A stretch of DNA of 64,000 bases from CAVQAH01 sp963784195 (GCA_963784195.1 CAWARA010000020.1:992001-1056000), one strand, 5' to 3'. Positions 9,168-19,980 are shown, counted from the stretch's first letter. Notes: generated from the letters alone by a model not told the origin. Translations and numbers: made by a program.

Positions 9168-11760
9168 TTAAGCGTCAGCTCGCAGCGTCGAGGCGGGGCT
9201 CACGCGGATGGCTCGGCGCGCGGGGTAATAGGAGGCCAGGGCCGCGGCGGCTGCAATCACGAACAGCCCGGCTGCAAACGCTACGTAGTCGAGCAGCGAC
9301 ACCTGGCGAAGCTGAACGGCTGCGCTCAGGGCCTTCATGACGGCGAATGTGGCGATCAGACCGATCGCTGCTCCAAGCATCGCGAGCCGGCCTGACTGCG
9401 CCATCACCAGCCGGACAACGGTGCGGGACGTCGCGCCCAGGGCGATGCGAATGCCGATCTCCTTGATGCGCTGATTGAGCGTGTAGGTCAGCACTCCATA
9501 CAAACCGGAGACGCTGAGCACCAGTGCGACCGCGGCAAGGAAACAACCAATCCACGACGCAGCCTGAAGCGGATACACCTGCAGGGCACGCATCTCGTCC
9601 AGCGGCAGTGCTTCGAAGGCCTCGGGATCGGGTGCGGCCTGCCGGAACAGCTGCTGAAGGGCCTCGGGACGCAGTTCCCGATCGCTCCTGGCTCGGACCA
9701 ACAATGCGGTGACGTGACTGTCGGTATGGCTTGCAGGCAGATAGATGTGATTCGTATCGCGGCCGTCTACCAGCAGGCCGCTGACCACGTCACGCACCGT
9801 TCCGACGACGGTGACGCGCGAGTAACCCGGCAGATCGTCGACGGGGCGGCCCAGCGCCGGCTCGATGGTCAGCGACTGCCCAATCGGGTCCTCGCCAGGC
9901 CACAGCGCGTGCGCAGTCGCCTCGCTCACGATTGCAACCGGTGCGGCGGACTTCGCTTCGTCCTCCAGAAATTCCCGTCCCTTCATCACCGGGATCCGCA
10001 GCACCGAAAAGTACCGCGGCGATACGAACGTGTAACGACTGACTGTCGCTCCTGCGTTACGCTCAGACGGCGCTGCAGCCACCGCACGCGTTCGCACGAA
10101 CAAGGGGTTGCTGGTGGCCGACGCCATCGCGGCGACGCGAGGATCCGACTCCAGGACCTGTGCCAGCTTCGGCATCAGATCGTTTCTGTCCTCCCGTACG
10201 TTCACCGACAGCACGCCGCGGGGCTCGTAGCCGAGATCGATTGAACCGATCGCCGCGCCATTCCGCGCGAGCGTCAGCGCCACGATCACGAGGACGATCG
10301 AGACGGCCACCTGCGCGACCACGAGCGCGTTCTGCATCGAACGGCTCGTTCGCGCGCGGAAGCCGTGGCCACGCAACCCATCGGTCAGCGTCAGCCGCGA
10401 TGCCTGCAGCGCCGGGAACAGCGCAAAGAGCAGCGTCGTCGCTGTGCCGGCGGCGAGCGCGAATAGAAACACGCGATAGTCGAAGTCGATCGGCGAGACG
10501 CGAAGGATCGCCAGGATCGATGGCGGCAGCGTGTTGAGCATCAGCGCCATCGAGGCGCGAAGAGCGCAGCGCCGCCAGGACGAGACCGGCAAGGCCGGAC
10601 AGCGAAGCGATGAGCAGGCCCTCGGTGAGCAGCTGTCGGATGACTCGTCCACGGCTGGCACCGATGGACAGCCGCACGGCGATTTCGCGGTGCCTGGCGA
10701 TCGCACGCGCCAGCATGACGTTGGACACATTGGCGCACGCTGTGAGGAGCACGAGGACAAACGCCGCAAACACCGGCGACAGAATCGCCAGCATCTGCAG
10801 CGACAGCGGATTGGGCGACGCCTGGACGGTGACGACGGCACGAACCTCCGCTGATTGCTCGACCATCTCAGGCATTGACGGTGTGAGGGCACCAGCCGCC
10901 TGATCCGCGGTGACGCCGCGGCCGAGGCGTGCGGTGATCTCGATCGCCCGCGGCGGATCCACGCCGAGCAACTCCGGCATGGCTGCGGTAAACGCTGGAT
11001 ATGACGCCCAGAGATCGCGCGGCATGTCGCCGAGGCCGACGAACTCGGGGCCTACGACTCCAACGATCGTGAAGGGATGGCCGGCGACGTCGAGGGTGCC
11101 GCCGATCGCGGACGGATCGCGCGCAAAGAGCCGGGACCATGCCTGGTGGCTGAGCACCACGGCGCCGGCGTCGCTCGATCCCAGGCCGCGCCCCAGTGTC
11201 ATCGCCGGGGCCAGCACCTCGAAGTAGTTCTCGGAAACCAGTGCCGTCGCGAGCGGCCTGCCTTGCGACGAGACGAACCTCGTGTGCTCCGCGATCACGC
11301 CATCGAAGAGCTCCCGGCGCTCCCGCAGGGACAAATAGTCGCGCCAGCGGAACTGCTGCCCTCCGCCATCGCGGCCGGTCCAGGCGATGCGATGAAGGGT
11401 GTGCGGATCGCGTACGGCATAGGGACGGAGGACGTAGGCATTGAACACGGAGAACGCCACGGTGACCAGCCCGAGTCCGACGGCAAGCGTGAGTACCGTC
11501 GTCGTCAGAAACGCCGGGCTGTGACGAAGGCCACGCCACGCGTAGCGCAGGTCCTGGACGAGATGCTCGAGCCACATCCAGGGACTCGTCTCGTGGAACC
11601 TTTCCCTGGCGATCGCGACGTTGCCGAAGGCACGACGCGCGGCGTCGCGGGCATCTGTGTGGTTGTAGCCGTCCCCAACCAGGCGATCGGCTTCCAGATC
11701 GAGATGAGCCTGGATTTCATCCGAGAAGTCGTCGCGGGTGCGCCGCCAGAATCTACGCAT
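9168..11760 (-). CDS. ADOP-family permease with cytoplasmic prefix domain (one frameshift)
   Basis: This is a full-length MacB/FtsX permease of about 860 residues interrupted by one frame change near 10555-10566. The N-terminal part (start ATG 11760, MRRFWRRTRDDF) has a soluble prefix of about 75 residues (DEIQAHLDLEADRL, then ARRAFGN) like the prefix of PadR-linked ADOP proteins, then a first helix, the extracytoplasmic domain, and ACANVSNVMLARA in the FtsX-like helix bundle. The C-terminal part continues with a second core domain and ends in ARRAIRVSPASTL. No ATPase or PadR gene is adjacent. It is divergent from the oxidoreductase operon. Substrate unknown; inner membrane. Confidence 0.87.
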
Positions 11761-11881
11761 CAGACGGGTTCGAGCTGGGACACGCGCGCTTGGGTTGACA
11801 TCTCACCTGAGTATCTGCGGCCTTTGGGTCAGACGTCAACCCGTAGGCCCACGGCTGTCCCGGGCGCGATATTATGGAGGC

Positions 11882-12901
11882 TTGGCTCAGCCACAGCACA
11901 TCTCTCAGCCGCTGCATGTGGCGTTCCTGGGCTGCGGGTTCATCACCGGGGTGCACAACAGCAATCTCCGATCACTCAGGGGCGAAATCGTGTGCAGTTT
12001 CGCCAGCCGCGACAAGGCAAAAGCGGCGGCGTTTTGCGCGCGCTACAGCGGCGTCGAGAGCCACGCCGATTACCGTTCGGCGATCGCCGATCCGCGGGTC
12101 GATGCCGTCGTGATTGCCGTACCGCCGCGTTTTCATCGCGATCTCACGCTCGAGGCGCTTGCGGCTGGAAAACACGTGCTCGTCGAAAAGCCGGCATTCC
12201 CGCGGATGGCGGACTACGAGGCCGTCCGAGCCGCGAGAGACCGTGCGAGCCGCGTCGTGCTCGTCGGAGAGAACGATCACTACAAGCCACTGGCCGTCAC
12301 TCTACGACGGCTGCTGGCGGAGGGCTGCATCGGCGAGATGGTGTTTGCGCATTTTGCGACGATCGTCAAGCGGCTCAAGACAGCCGACGACTGGCGCAAC
12401 GACGAAAGCATGGCGGGCGGGGATGCATTCTTCGAGGAAGGCGTCCACTGGTTGCACATCGCCGGAAGTCTGGGCCCGCGAATCACGACGATTCACGGCT
12501 ATCGCCCGGCGCCGTCACTGGCCGGACCGGATAAACGCGTCAAGAGCATGATGGTGGCATTCCGGTACGACAACGATGCGGTCGGCGCGCTGTTCTATTC
12601 GCGCGAGATCCCGTCGCTGCTGAAGGGGCTCCGGCTCTCGAAGTTGTTCGGCCGCGACGGTATCATCACGTTCGAGTCGAACGGGGCGTTCGTCCTGGCG
12701 CGCGGAAAGGGGTTGCCAAAGCTGATCCTGCCTGGATTTCGCGACATCCGGGGGTACCAGGCGATGTACCGTGATTTCGCCCGGTCGATTCGAACCGGGG
12801 TGCCGCCGGAGATGAGCCTCGAGCGGGCCATCGAGGATCAGCGGCTCATGGATCAGATTTACGCCAATGCTCCAGGCGAGCAGCTGAAAGCCGGCGGCTG
12901 A
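11882..12901 (+). CDS. Gfo/Idh/MocA-family NAD(P)-dependent oxidoreductase
   Basis: This protein of about 340 residues has an N-terminal Rossmann fold (VAFLGCGFITGVHNSNL), the family motif CDAVVIAVPP-like segment (VDAVVIAVPPRFHRDL), and the catalytic-site signature GKHVLVEKP with the conserved Lys. The C-terminal half includes FFEEGVHWLHIAGSLG, where the His fits the family's active-site position. Members oxidise or reduce sugars, inositols and related alcohols. No ATG begins the conserved region: TTG 11882 or GTG 11918 are the likely starts, and I give the longer. It is first in a run with the GMC oxidoreductase (17 bases downstream) and a VOC protein, suggesting one pathway for an oxidised sugar or polyol (inference). 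Confidence 0.85.
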   Translation: MAQPQHISQPLHVAFLGCGFITGVHNSNLRSLRGEIVCSFASRDKAKAAAFCARYSGVESHADYRSAIADPRVDAVVIAVPPRFHRDLTLEALAAGKHVLVEKPAFPRMADYEAVRAARDRASRVVLVGENDHYKPLAVTLRRLLAEGCIGEMVFAHFATIVKRLKTADDWRNDESMAGGDAFFEEGVHWLHIAGSLGPRITTIHGYRPAPSLAGPDKRVKSMMVAFRYDNDAVGALFYSREIPSLLKGLRLSKLFGRDGIITFESNGAFVLARGKGLPKLILPGFRDIRGYQAMYRDFARSIRTGVPPEMSLERAIEDQRLMDQIYANAPGEQLKAGG

Positions 12902-12918
12902 CAGCCAATCCAACATCA

Positions 12919-14424
12919 GTGATCGATCACTACGACCTCATCATCATCGGCACCGGCGCCGGCGGCGGCACGATGGCGCACGCGCTGTCGGCCAGCGGGA
13001 GACGCATTCTCGTCCTCGAGCGTGGAGACGTCGTGCCACGCGAGGAGGAAAACTGGAACCCGGAAGCGGTCTGGAAGCACCTCCGCTACCGTGCCACCGA
13101 GCGCTGGCTCGACGGGAACGGCGACACGTTCCTGCCATACACCCACTACGGCGTTGGCGGCAACACGAAGTTCTGGGGAAGCGTGCTCTACCGCCTTCGG
13201 CGCGAGGATTTCCTGGCGACCGAGCACATCGACGGCGTCTCGCCAGCCTGGCCAATCACGTACGAAACGCTCGAGCCGTACTACGACCGCGCAGAACTTC
13301 TGTATCACGTTCACGGCCAGAATGGCGTAGACCCGACCGAGCCGCCGCGGGGACCGTATCCGTATGCCCCGGTCCCGCATGCCCCGGGCATGGCCGCGAT
13401 CGTCGAGTCCCTGCGCGATCAGGGCCTGCATCCATCGCCGCTGCCGCTCGGCCTGATCCGCCCGGGTGAAGACAACGGCTGCCGTCTCTGCAACACGTGC
13501 AACTCGTTCCCGTGCCGCATCGACATGAAGAGTGACGCAGAGGTGTGCGGCGTTCAGCCAGCGATCCGGCACCCGAACGTCGATATGTGGACCAACGCGT
13601 TCGCGCGGCGGCTGATCACCGATCCGGACGGCGCGCGGGTGACGGCGGTCGACGTGCAGCTCAACGGCGAAACACGCCGGGTTGGCGCGTCGCAGTTCGT
13701 CGTGTCGTGCGGAGCGGTTAACTCCGCCGCGCTGCTCCTCCGGTCCGCGAACGACGCGCATCGAGACGGCCTCGCCAATTCGTCAGGACTCGTCGGCCGC
13801 CGTTACATGGCACATCTGGCGACGATGATGCAGGGCTTCCATCCGCTTCGAAAGAACGACATCGTCTTTCAGAAGACCGTAGCCATCAACGACTACTATC
13901 TGCACGGACCCGACTCGAAGTATCCACTCGGCCAGATCCAGTCGCAGGGCCGGACGCACGGCGTCATGGCCCAGACCGTCGTTCCCTGGGTGCCGCTCGG
14001 TGCGTACGAGTGGTGGGTCTCGCGCGGCGTGGACTGGCTGGCCATGTCCGAAGATCTACCGCGCCAGGAGAACCGGGTCATGGTCGACGCCAACGGCCAG
14101 ATTCGCCTGTTCTATCAGCCCAACAATCTGAAGGCTCATAAGCAACTGGTGAAGGAGACGACGAGGATCCTGCATCGGCTCGGCTACTGGAAAGTGATGA
14201 AGCACTCGCACCATAGCAAGAACACGACGCATCAGTGCGGCACGCTGGTGTTCGGTCACGACCCGCGCACCTCGGTGCTCGATCAGTGGTGCCGCACGCA
14301 CGACGTCGAAAACCTCTTCGTCGTCGATGCCTCGTTCTTCCCGTCATCGGCAGCGGTCAATCCGGGCCTGACGATCGTGGCGCAGGCGCTGAGGGTCGCG
14401 GACCACATCCTGGAGACGACATGA
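12919..14424 (+). CDS. GMC-family FAD-dependent oxidoreductase
   Basis: This 501-residue flavoprotein begins at GTG 12919. The FAD-binding motif GTGAGGGTMAHAL is near residue 12, followed by LVLERGD. It has the GMC-type glycine-rich loop GVGGNTKFWG and the C-terminal segment NPGLTIVAQALRVADHI of the flavin-binding domain. HQCGTLVFG near residue 435 supplies the usual catalytic-side His region. A cysteine cluster (CRLCNTCNSFPC) interrupts the middle; similar clusters occur in bacterial GMC proteins, and I do not claim a metal centre. GMC enzymes oxidise sugars, choline or other alcohols. There is no clear signal peptide. Its stop overlaps the VOC start by four bases (ATGA), so these two are translationally coupled. 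Confidence 0.88.
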   Translation: MIDHYDLIIIGTGAGGGTMAHALSASGRRILVLERGDVVPREEENWNPEAVWKHLRYRATERWLDGNGDTFLPYTHYGVGGNTKFWGSVLYRLRREDFLATEHIDGVSPAWPITYETLEPYYDRAELLYHVHGQNGVDPTEPPRGPYPYAPVPHAPGMAAIVESLRDQGLHPSPLPLGLIRPGEDNGCRLCNTCNSFPCRIDMKSDAEVCGVQPAIRHPNVDMWTNAFARRLITDPDGARVTAVDVQLNGETRRVGASQFVVSCGAVNSAALLLRSANDAHRDGLANSSGLVGRRYMAHLATMMQGFHPLRKNDIVFQKTVAINDYYLHGPDSKYPLGQIQSQGRTHGVMAQTVVPWVPLGAYEWWVSRGVDWLAMSEDLPRQENRVMVDANGQIRLFYQPNNLKAHKQLVKETTRILHRLGYWKVMKHSHHSKNTTHQCGTLVFGHDPRTSVLDQWCRTHDVENLFVVDASFFPSSAAVNPGLTIVAQALRVADHILETT

Positions 14425-14948
14425 AGGTGCGATCGTTCAGTCACGTCGGCATCACCGTGTCGGACTTCAACAAGGCTGTGCAGTTCTACTGGGACGTGTT
14501 CGGCTGTCCGCTGGTCGGCGTAGCAGACACGCCACCGGAGCGTGTGCGGACGTTCTTCGGCGTCGATGCCCCGCAGCCGCGGTGCAAGATCGGATGGGTC
14601 CGTGTTCCCGGCGGTGGCGTCCTCGAGATCTTCGAGTTTCAGCCGCAGCAGCCGCCGGCGCCCATACCGTGGAACCGCGTCGGCCTCACGCACTTCTCGT
14701 TCAACGTCAGGAACCTTCCGCGGTGGTACGACTACCTGGTCGGCAAAGGTGTCGAGTGCCTGAGCAAACCGGAGCGCTCGCCGAGAGGCCACTCGTTTTT
14801 CTTCGTGAAGGACTTCGACGGGAATCTGATCGAGATGATGGACCTCGGCTACATGTATCACGTGCTCGCCTGGGGCGGTCCGCTGGGTGGCTGGCTGTTT
14901 CGCCGCGGGATGTACAAGAAGCACTACGAGCCGGTCAGTACACCTTGA
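14421..14948 (+). CDS. VOC-superfamily (glyoxalase/dioxygenase fold) protein
   Basis: This 175-residue protein has two paired beta-alpha-beta-beta-beta units. The first starts SFSHVGITVSDFNKAVQFYWDVFG, with a His at a metal-ligand position; the second has LTHFSFNVRN with another His, followed by DFDGNLIEMMDL with the closing Glu. These residues fit a divalent-metal site as in glyoxalase I or extradiol dioxygenases. The last 30 residues (about GGPLGGWLFRRGMYKKHYEP) are an extension. ATG 14421 overlaps the GMC stop. Its end overlaps the convergent fucosidase gene by 14 bases. Context suggests it acts on the product of the two upstream oxidoreductases; the substrate is unknown. Confidence 0.82.
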   Translation: MKVRSFSHVGITVSDFNKAVQFYWDVFGCPLVGVADTPPERVRTFFGVDAPQPRCKIGWVRVPGGGVLEIFEFQPQQPPAPIPWNRVGLTHFSFNVRNLPRWYDYLVGKGVECLSKPERSPRGHSFFFVKDFDGNLIEMMDLGYMYHVLAWGGPLGGWLFRRGMYKKHYEPVSTP

Positions 14949-16294
14949 TCGCCAGAGGCTCGGGCGGAGCGACGGCATCCTCGATCGTCAGGCGTATGCG
15001 TCGCACCGCCAGTGGAGCAAACCGCTCCAGACGCGCGTAGCCGATCGTCGTGCCGCGCGAAAGCTCCCGCCATCCCTCGCCGTTCGATCCCGCAAGCGAG
15101 TAGCGTGCGACGTACTGGCCTTTGGTGATGCCCTCCTCCAGCCTGACGATCGACGCCTGCACGTCGCGGCCGAAGTCGACGATGGCTGTCGCCGTCAGCT
15201 CGCCGGTGCGCTCCCAGGCGACGCGCGTGCCAGCGGCCAGGTCCACGGCAAACATCTTCGTCAAGCGATCGTGACAGTCGATCAGTCGCGCGACGTCGGT
15301 TTCATGGAGCAAGCCGTCTGGCGCCGGTGGCACGTTCAATAGAAGTTTGGAATTGCGCCCGACGGACTGGAAGTACAGATCGATCAGCTGGTCGACGGTT
15401 CGCACGCGGGCGTCTTCGGCCGGGTGGTAGAACCAGCCCGGACGGATCGAGGTGTCTGCTTCCGCTGGCCGCCAGACCGACCCTCGCGGATCGCCATGCT
15501 GAAGCGCAGCGGTGACGTTGGGGCCGGTCGCGCCGGGGAACGTGACGACCGACGGATCGACGGTCGACCAGTTGGGTTCTCCGGCGATCCCCTTCTCGTT
15601 TCCGCACCAGCGCACGTCAGGACCGGCATCGGAGAACATCACCGCGTCCGGCTGGAGCTTTCGCACGAGTGCCCACACGCGCGGCCAGTCGTAGACCTGA
15701 CGCTTGCCGTTCGGGCCTTCACCGTTCGCGCCGTCGAACCACACCTCTGACAGCGGGCCGTAGCTGCGTCAGGAGCTCGGTGAGCTGATCGCAGTAGAGA
15801 TCGTTGTAGCGTGGCGAGTCGCCGTAGGCGGGGTTGTTCCGATCCCAGGGCGAGAGATAGAGGCCGGCGCGGAGACCATGCTCCCGGCACGCATCGACGA
15901 ACTCGCGGACGACATCGCCCCGGCCATCTCGCCAGGGGCTTCTGGCCACGGTATGTGTCGTCGTCTTGCTGGGCCAGAGGCAGAAGCCGTCATGGTGCTT
16001 CGCCGTCAAGATCATCGCGCGATAGCCCGCCGCCCGCGCCGTCCGCGCCCACTGCCGCGCGTCGAGCCGGTTCGGGGCAAAGATCGACGGATCCTCCTTC
16101 CCGTCGCCCCACTCGCGATTCGTGAACGTGTTCACCCCGAAGTGAAGGAACATCGCGAGCTCTTCTCGCTGCCAGGCCAGCTGTGCGGAGGAGGGCACAG
16201 GCCTCGATGGCGGACGGAGGGCGCCTTGCCACGCGGCACGACCAACAGCCAGCGCTGCCGTCGTCGACCGAAGAAACGAACGGCGGGTGATCAT
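14935..16294 (-). CDS. GH29 alpha-L-fucosidase, Tat-exported (one frameshift)
   Basis: This glycosidase of about 450 residues is split by a one-base frame change near 15762. The N-terminal part starts at ATG 16294 with a Tat signal (TRRSFLR), then FLHFGVNTFTNREWGDG and LTAKHHDGFCLWPS, both hallmarks of GH29. After the break the catalytic segment EVWFDGANGEG carries the Asp nucleophile, and SDAGPDVRWCGNEKG follows. The C-terminus (SIVRLEEGITKGQ) resembles the discoidin-like tail of fucosidases. It should release alpha-L-fucose from glycans outside the cytoplasm. The start overlaps the stop of the GH3 gene (ATGA), so the two are coupled in one operon. Confidence 0.88.
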
Positions 16295-18960
16295 TTGACG
16301 ATCAGCTCCCCGCGCAGGCGAATATCCTTCGAGGAGCTGCCGACCATCACACGGAAGCTGCCAGGTTCGACGACCCAGTTCAAGTGCTGATCGAGCATGC
16401 GGAGGTGTTGGTGGTCGAGCGTGAAGCTGACCTCGCGTGACTGCCCCGGCTCGAGCCGCACGCGCTGAAACCCTTTCAGCTCCATGACCGGCCGTGCCAC
16501 CGACGCAAGCACGTCGCGGATGTACAACTGCACGACCTCATCGCCCGCGACACGGCCGCTGTTCGTGACGGTACAGCGCACGACCGCGGATTCGGCCGAC
16601 GCGATGTGTGCCGGCTCGATGCGCAATCCTGAATAATCGAAGGTCGTGTAGCTGAGACCGAACCCGAATGGAAAGAGCGGCTGGCCTGTCAGATCCACGT
16701 AGTCGTCGCCTCTTCCTGTCGGCTTGTGGTTGTAGTGAAGCGGCAATTGCCCTTCGGCCACCGGGAAGGTGATGGGCAGCCGGCCGGCAGGATTGTAGTC
16801 CCCAAACAGCACGTCCGCGATCGCGTGACCTCCCTGCTCGCCCGGATACCAGGCATCGATCACGGCATCAACGCGATCGACCCAGCTCGACATCGTGATC
16901 GCACTACCGCCGATCAGCACGACGATCACCCGCTTGCCGGTCGCCGCGACTCGCTGAATCAGCTCCTCCTGACGGCCGGGAAGGCCGAGGCGTGCGCGAT
17001 CGCGAAACTCGCCTTCTTCGACGCCGGCAACGACGACGGTCACGTCGCTCTGTGCGGCAAGCTTCACAGCCTCGTCGATCTTGTCCTCCCCGTCGTCTTT
17101 CACGCCCGCGTCCCACATCAACTTCAACCGCGCGTTGCCCGTGCTCTCGAAATACTCGAGCCTGATGTCCACCACCGACCCTGGCTTCAACGCGACATTG
17201 GCGACACGCGTGCCGTACGATTGCTTCCTCCAGTTATCGATGACGAGCCGGCCGTCCAGGTAGAGGCGATACCCGTCGTTGCCTTCGATCGCGATGCGCC
17301 GCACACCCTCCGGGGGCACGGTCAGCGTTCCCTTCCAGCGCACCGAATACCAGTCGAACGGAATGCCTCGGCCCGGGGAGTTCAGCGTCCACCGGAAGTC
17401 CATCCGGGCGTCCGTCCGCGTGATGCGAGGCGTGCCCTCCAGGCGGTTGTTGTCGAAGTACTCGCCTGTCAGGCCGGCAACGGCCTCAGCCTTCGACGTG
17501 GATGCGAGGAAGTCGGATGGGATCACGACGAAGTCGCGGGTCACTCGTCCGGGGCCCGGCGCGTACTGGACCCGCGCTCGCGGCCGGACCGCATCGAGCA
17601 GCGTCACCTTCTCGAATCCCGGACCACTGTATCCGCCCAGGCGGCCTTCCATGGCGTCCGAACCAATCACCGCGATCGATGAGATCCCTTTGGTCAGCGG
17701 GAGTGTTTGCCGCTCATTCTTCAACAGCACGATTGATGCGCGGGCTGCGTCGCGCGCCAGCGTCCGATGGTTCTCATGACCGGCCGCCCGTTCCGCTTCC
17801 GCCGGATCCACGTATGGCTGTTCGAACAGACCGAGCTCGAACTTGACGCCGAGCACGTGCGCCACGGCGATATCAACGATCGACTCGTCGACAAGGCCCT
17901 TCTGCACTGCCTCGAGGTAAGGCCGATGTTGAGGCCAAGAGGATTGAAAGACGACATCCAGACCGGCCTCCCATGCGTGCTTCGCCGCAGTGGGGGTATT
18001 CGGTTCGGTCATGTGCAGCACGGTGGCGCCACCCGTCGCCGCCGCGTCGGAGATCACGAAACCCTTGAACGACCACTCCCCTCTCAGGAGGTCGGTGAGC
18101 AGCCGGCGATTCTGGGTCGCCGGCATTCCATCGACCGAGTTGTACGCGGTCATGACGGACCGCGCACCACCTCGCTCGATGGCCGTCTTGAATGGAGGAT
18201 AGAAGCGCTCGGCGAGCATCCGCTCGCTGCGATCGATCGGATAGCTGTCGCGGCCGCCCTCGCCCACGTTGGCGACGAGGTGCTTGGGGGTCGTGACGAT
18301 GTCCATCTTCTCGAACGCTTCGACGAACGCGTCGCCCATCGCTGAGGCCAGGAACGGATCCTCGCCGTAGGTCTCTTCCACTCTGCCCCACCGCACGTCG
18401 TCTGCGATGTTGACAACGGGCGAGAGCACCTGCCTGACACCGCGCGTCCGGGTCTCGCGAGCAATTGCCGTCGAGACCCGCCCCACGAGCGCGGCGTCCC
18501 ACGTCGCTGCCATTGCAATCGCCTGCGGGAACATCGTCGCGCCTTCCCGTGCCAGCCCGTGCACAGCCTCGTCAAAAACGATGATCGGTATGCCCAGCCG
18601 TGTCTTCTCGACGAAATACCGCTGAATGGCGTTGATGCGCTCGGCGTGCGCTCGCGCGGCAACGCGAGCCGGCACATCGTCCGGATCCGCGCCGGCTCGT
18701 CGGGGCGCGGTGGAGATCTGCAGACCGAACACGCCCTTGCTGTAATCGTGGGACGGGTCGTCGAGGTCGCCGGGAATCATGAACAGCTGCCAGAACTTTT
18801 CCTCCAGCGTCATCCTGCCGAGGAGATCCCGGACACGCTGCTCGACGGGAAGATCGGCGTTCCGGTACGGCAGGGGGCCCGCCGGTTGTGCGGCGACCAG
18901 AGACAGCGCCAGAACAAGGACGGCGAGCAGTTCGAGGCCAGAGGGCCGCAGACGCATCAA
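16291..18960 (-). CDS. GH3 beta-glycosidase with inserted PA14 domain
   Basis: This 889-residue secreted enzyme has a signal peptide (residues 1-24). The GH3 barrel follows, with KHLVANVGEGGRD and the nucleophile region GFVISDAAATGG, whose Asp is the expected catalytic residue. The second GH3 domain is interrupted by a PA14 carbohydrate-binding domain (from about TGEYFDNNRLEG through GNDGYRLYLDGRLVIDNW to ARLKLMWDAG), as in beta-glucosidases of the BglB/BglX type. The C-terminus is the fibronectin-III-like domain (GDEVVQLYIRD, then LKGFQRVRLEPGQSREVSF). It probably cleaves beta-glucosides or beta-xylosides. With the coupled fucosidase it suggests use of fucosylated plant or microbial glycans (inference). 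Confidence 0.92.
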   Translation of the reverse strand: MMRLRPSGLELLAVLVLALSLVAAQPAGPLPYRNADLPVEQRVRDLLGRMTLEEKFWQLFMIPGDLDDPSHDYSKGVFGLQISTAPRRAGADPDDVPARVAARAHAERINAIQRYFVEKTRLGIPIIVFDEAVHGLAREGATMFPQAIAMAATWDAALVGRVSTAIARETRTRGVRQVLSPVVNIADDVRWGRVEETYGEDPFLASAMGDAFVEAFEKMDIVTTPKHLVANVGEGGRDSYPIDRSERMLAERFYPPFKTAIERGGARSVMTAYNSVDGMPATQNRRLLTDLLRGEWSFKGFVISDAAATGGATVLHMTEPNTPTAAKHAWEAGLDVVFQSSWPQHRPYLEAVQKGLVDESIVDIAVAHVLGVKFELGLFEQPYVDPAEAERAAGHENHRTLARDAARASIVLLKNERQTLPLTKGISSIAVIGSDAMEGRLGGYSGPGFEKVTLLDAVRPRARVQYAPGPGRVTRDFVVIPSDFLASTSKAEAVAGLTGEYFDNNRLEGTPRITRTDARMDFRWTLNSPGRGIPFDWYSVRWKGTLTVPPEGVRRIAIEGNDGYRLYLDGRLVIDNWRKQSYGTRVANVALKPGSVVDIRLEYFESTGNARLKLMWDAGVKDDGEDKIDEAVKLAAQSDVTVVVAGVEEGEFRDRARLGLPGRQEELIQRVAATGKRVIVVLIGGSAITMSSWVDRVDAVIDAWYPGEQGGHAIADVLFGDYNPAGRLPITFPVAEGQLPLHYNHKPTGRGDDYVDLTGQPLFPFGFGLSYTTFDYSGLRIEPAHIASAESAVVRCTVTNSGRVAGDEVVQLYIRDVLASVARPVMELKGFQRVRLEPGQSREVSFTLDHQHLRMLDQHLNWVVEPGSFRVMVGSSSKDIRLRGELIVK

Positions 18961-19041
18961 TCCTCCGCGAGGTGGAGTTTACCGATCCTCCCGGCAATCT
19001 GGTATCCTTCGCGCGCTTCGGCTCATGTAAGGAGTGCTCCC

Positions 19042-19980
19042 GTGAACATTACACGCCGTCAATTCGTGTCGACCTCATCGCTCTCGTTGGCTGCCGTCGG
19101 CCTGACTCGCATGCCGCTGTTCGGCCAGACGCCAGCCGGCCAGACGCCAGGCGCCCAGGCACCGCCAGCGACCAAGTTCGAAGAGATCAGGCGCGGCGTC
19201 GGTATTTTCACCGGAATGGGCGGAACGATCGGCTACCTGATCAACGCCGATGGCGGAATTGCCGTCGACAGCCAGTACATGCAGACCGCCGAGATCTGCG
19301 TGGCGGGTTTGAAGCAGAAAGTCCCGAAGGGTCTGGAGCTTCTCATCAACACGCATCACCATGGCGACCACACGGGCGGTAATCCAGCGTTCAAAGGCTT
19401 CGCCAAGAAGATCGTCGCGCACGAGAACTGCGTCGCCTGGCAGCGGAAAGTCGCGGAGCAAGCCAACAACGCGGCGCAACAGGTGTATGCGGACGCGACG
19501 TTCACCGACACATGGCAGGTTGACTTCGGCGGCGAGTCGATTCTGGCGCGGCACCACGGCCCGGGCCATACGAGCGGCGATGCCATCATCTTTTTCAGCA
19601 AGGCCAACGTCGTGCACGGCGGTGACCTGCTCTTCCGTCGCGTCCACCCACGAGTGGACGGTCCCGCGGGTGCGTCGGTGGTCAACTGGGTCAGCACGCT
19701 CGACAAGATGGCGTCCGGCCATGAAAACGACACCGTCTTCATCTTCGGTCATGGCAAGGACGGTGTGGTGCTCGGCAAGAAGGCGGACGTCACCTACTTC
19801 CGCGACTACCTCACGGCCGCCCTCGATCAGGTCCGCAGCGGCATGAAGGCGGGACAGACCAAAGAGGAGATTGCGAAGACTCCGTCCCTCAAGGGCTTCG
19901 AGGATGTCGTGCAGATAAACCCGCGCATCGCGTTGGCCGGCGTGCTGGAAGCGGCGTACGACGAGCTATCGAAGAAGTAG
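19042..19980 (+). CDS. Tat-exported metallo-beta-lactamase-fold hydrolase
   Basis: This 312-residue protein starts at GTG 19042, supported by AAGGAG seven bases upstream. It has a Tat signal (TRRQFVSTSSLSLAAVG) followed by a Pro/Gly/Gln-rich linker. The metal site is HHHGDH (residues 105-110), and HGPGHTSGD and VHGGDLLF supply the next His and Asp ligands, so a two-zinc hydrolase is expected in the periplasm. The family includes beta-lactamases, glyoxalase II and lactonases; no residue here decides among them. It lies 12 bases before the OPT transporter gene and is probably co-transcribed with it. The 81-base gap upstream separates it from the divergent GH3 gene. Confidence 0.85.
   Translation: MNITRRQFVSTSSLSLAAVGLTRMPLFGQTPAGQTPGAQAPPATKFEEIRRGVGIFTGMGGTIGYLINADGGIAVDSQYMQTAEICVAGLKQKVPKGLELLINTHHHGDHTGGNPAFKGFAKKIVAHENCVAWQRKVAEQANNAAQQVYADATFTDTWQVDFGGESILARHHGPGHTSGDAIIFFSKANVVHGGDLLFRRVHPRVDGPAGASVVNWVSTLDKMASGHENDTVFIFGHGKDGVVLGKKADVTYFRDYLTAALDQVRSGMKAGQTKEEIAKTPSLKGFEDVVQINPRIALAGVLEAAYDELSKK

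Noticed and set aside
13480..13530. Cysteine cluster in the GMC protein as a new iron-sulfur centre
   Set aside because: Similar clusters occur in other bacterial GMC proteins, and nothing in the sequence shows metal binding.
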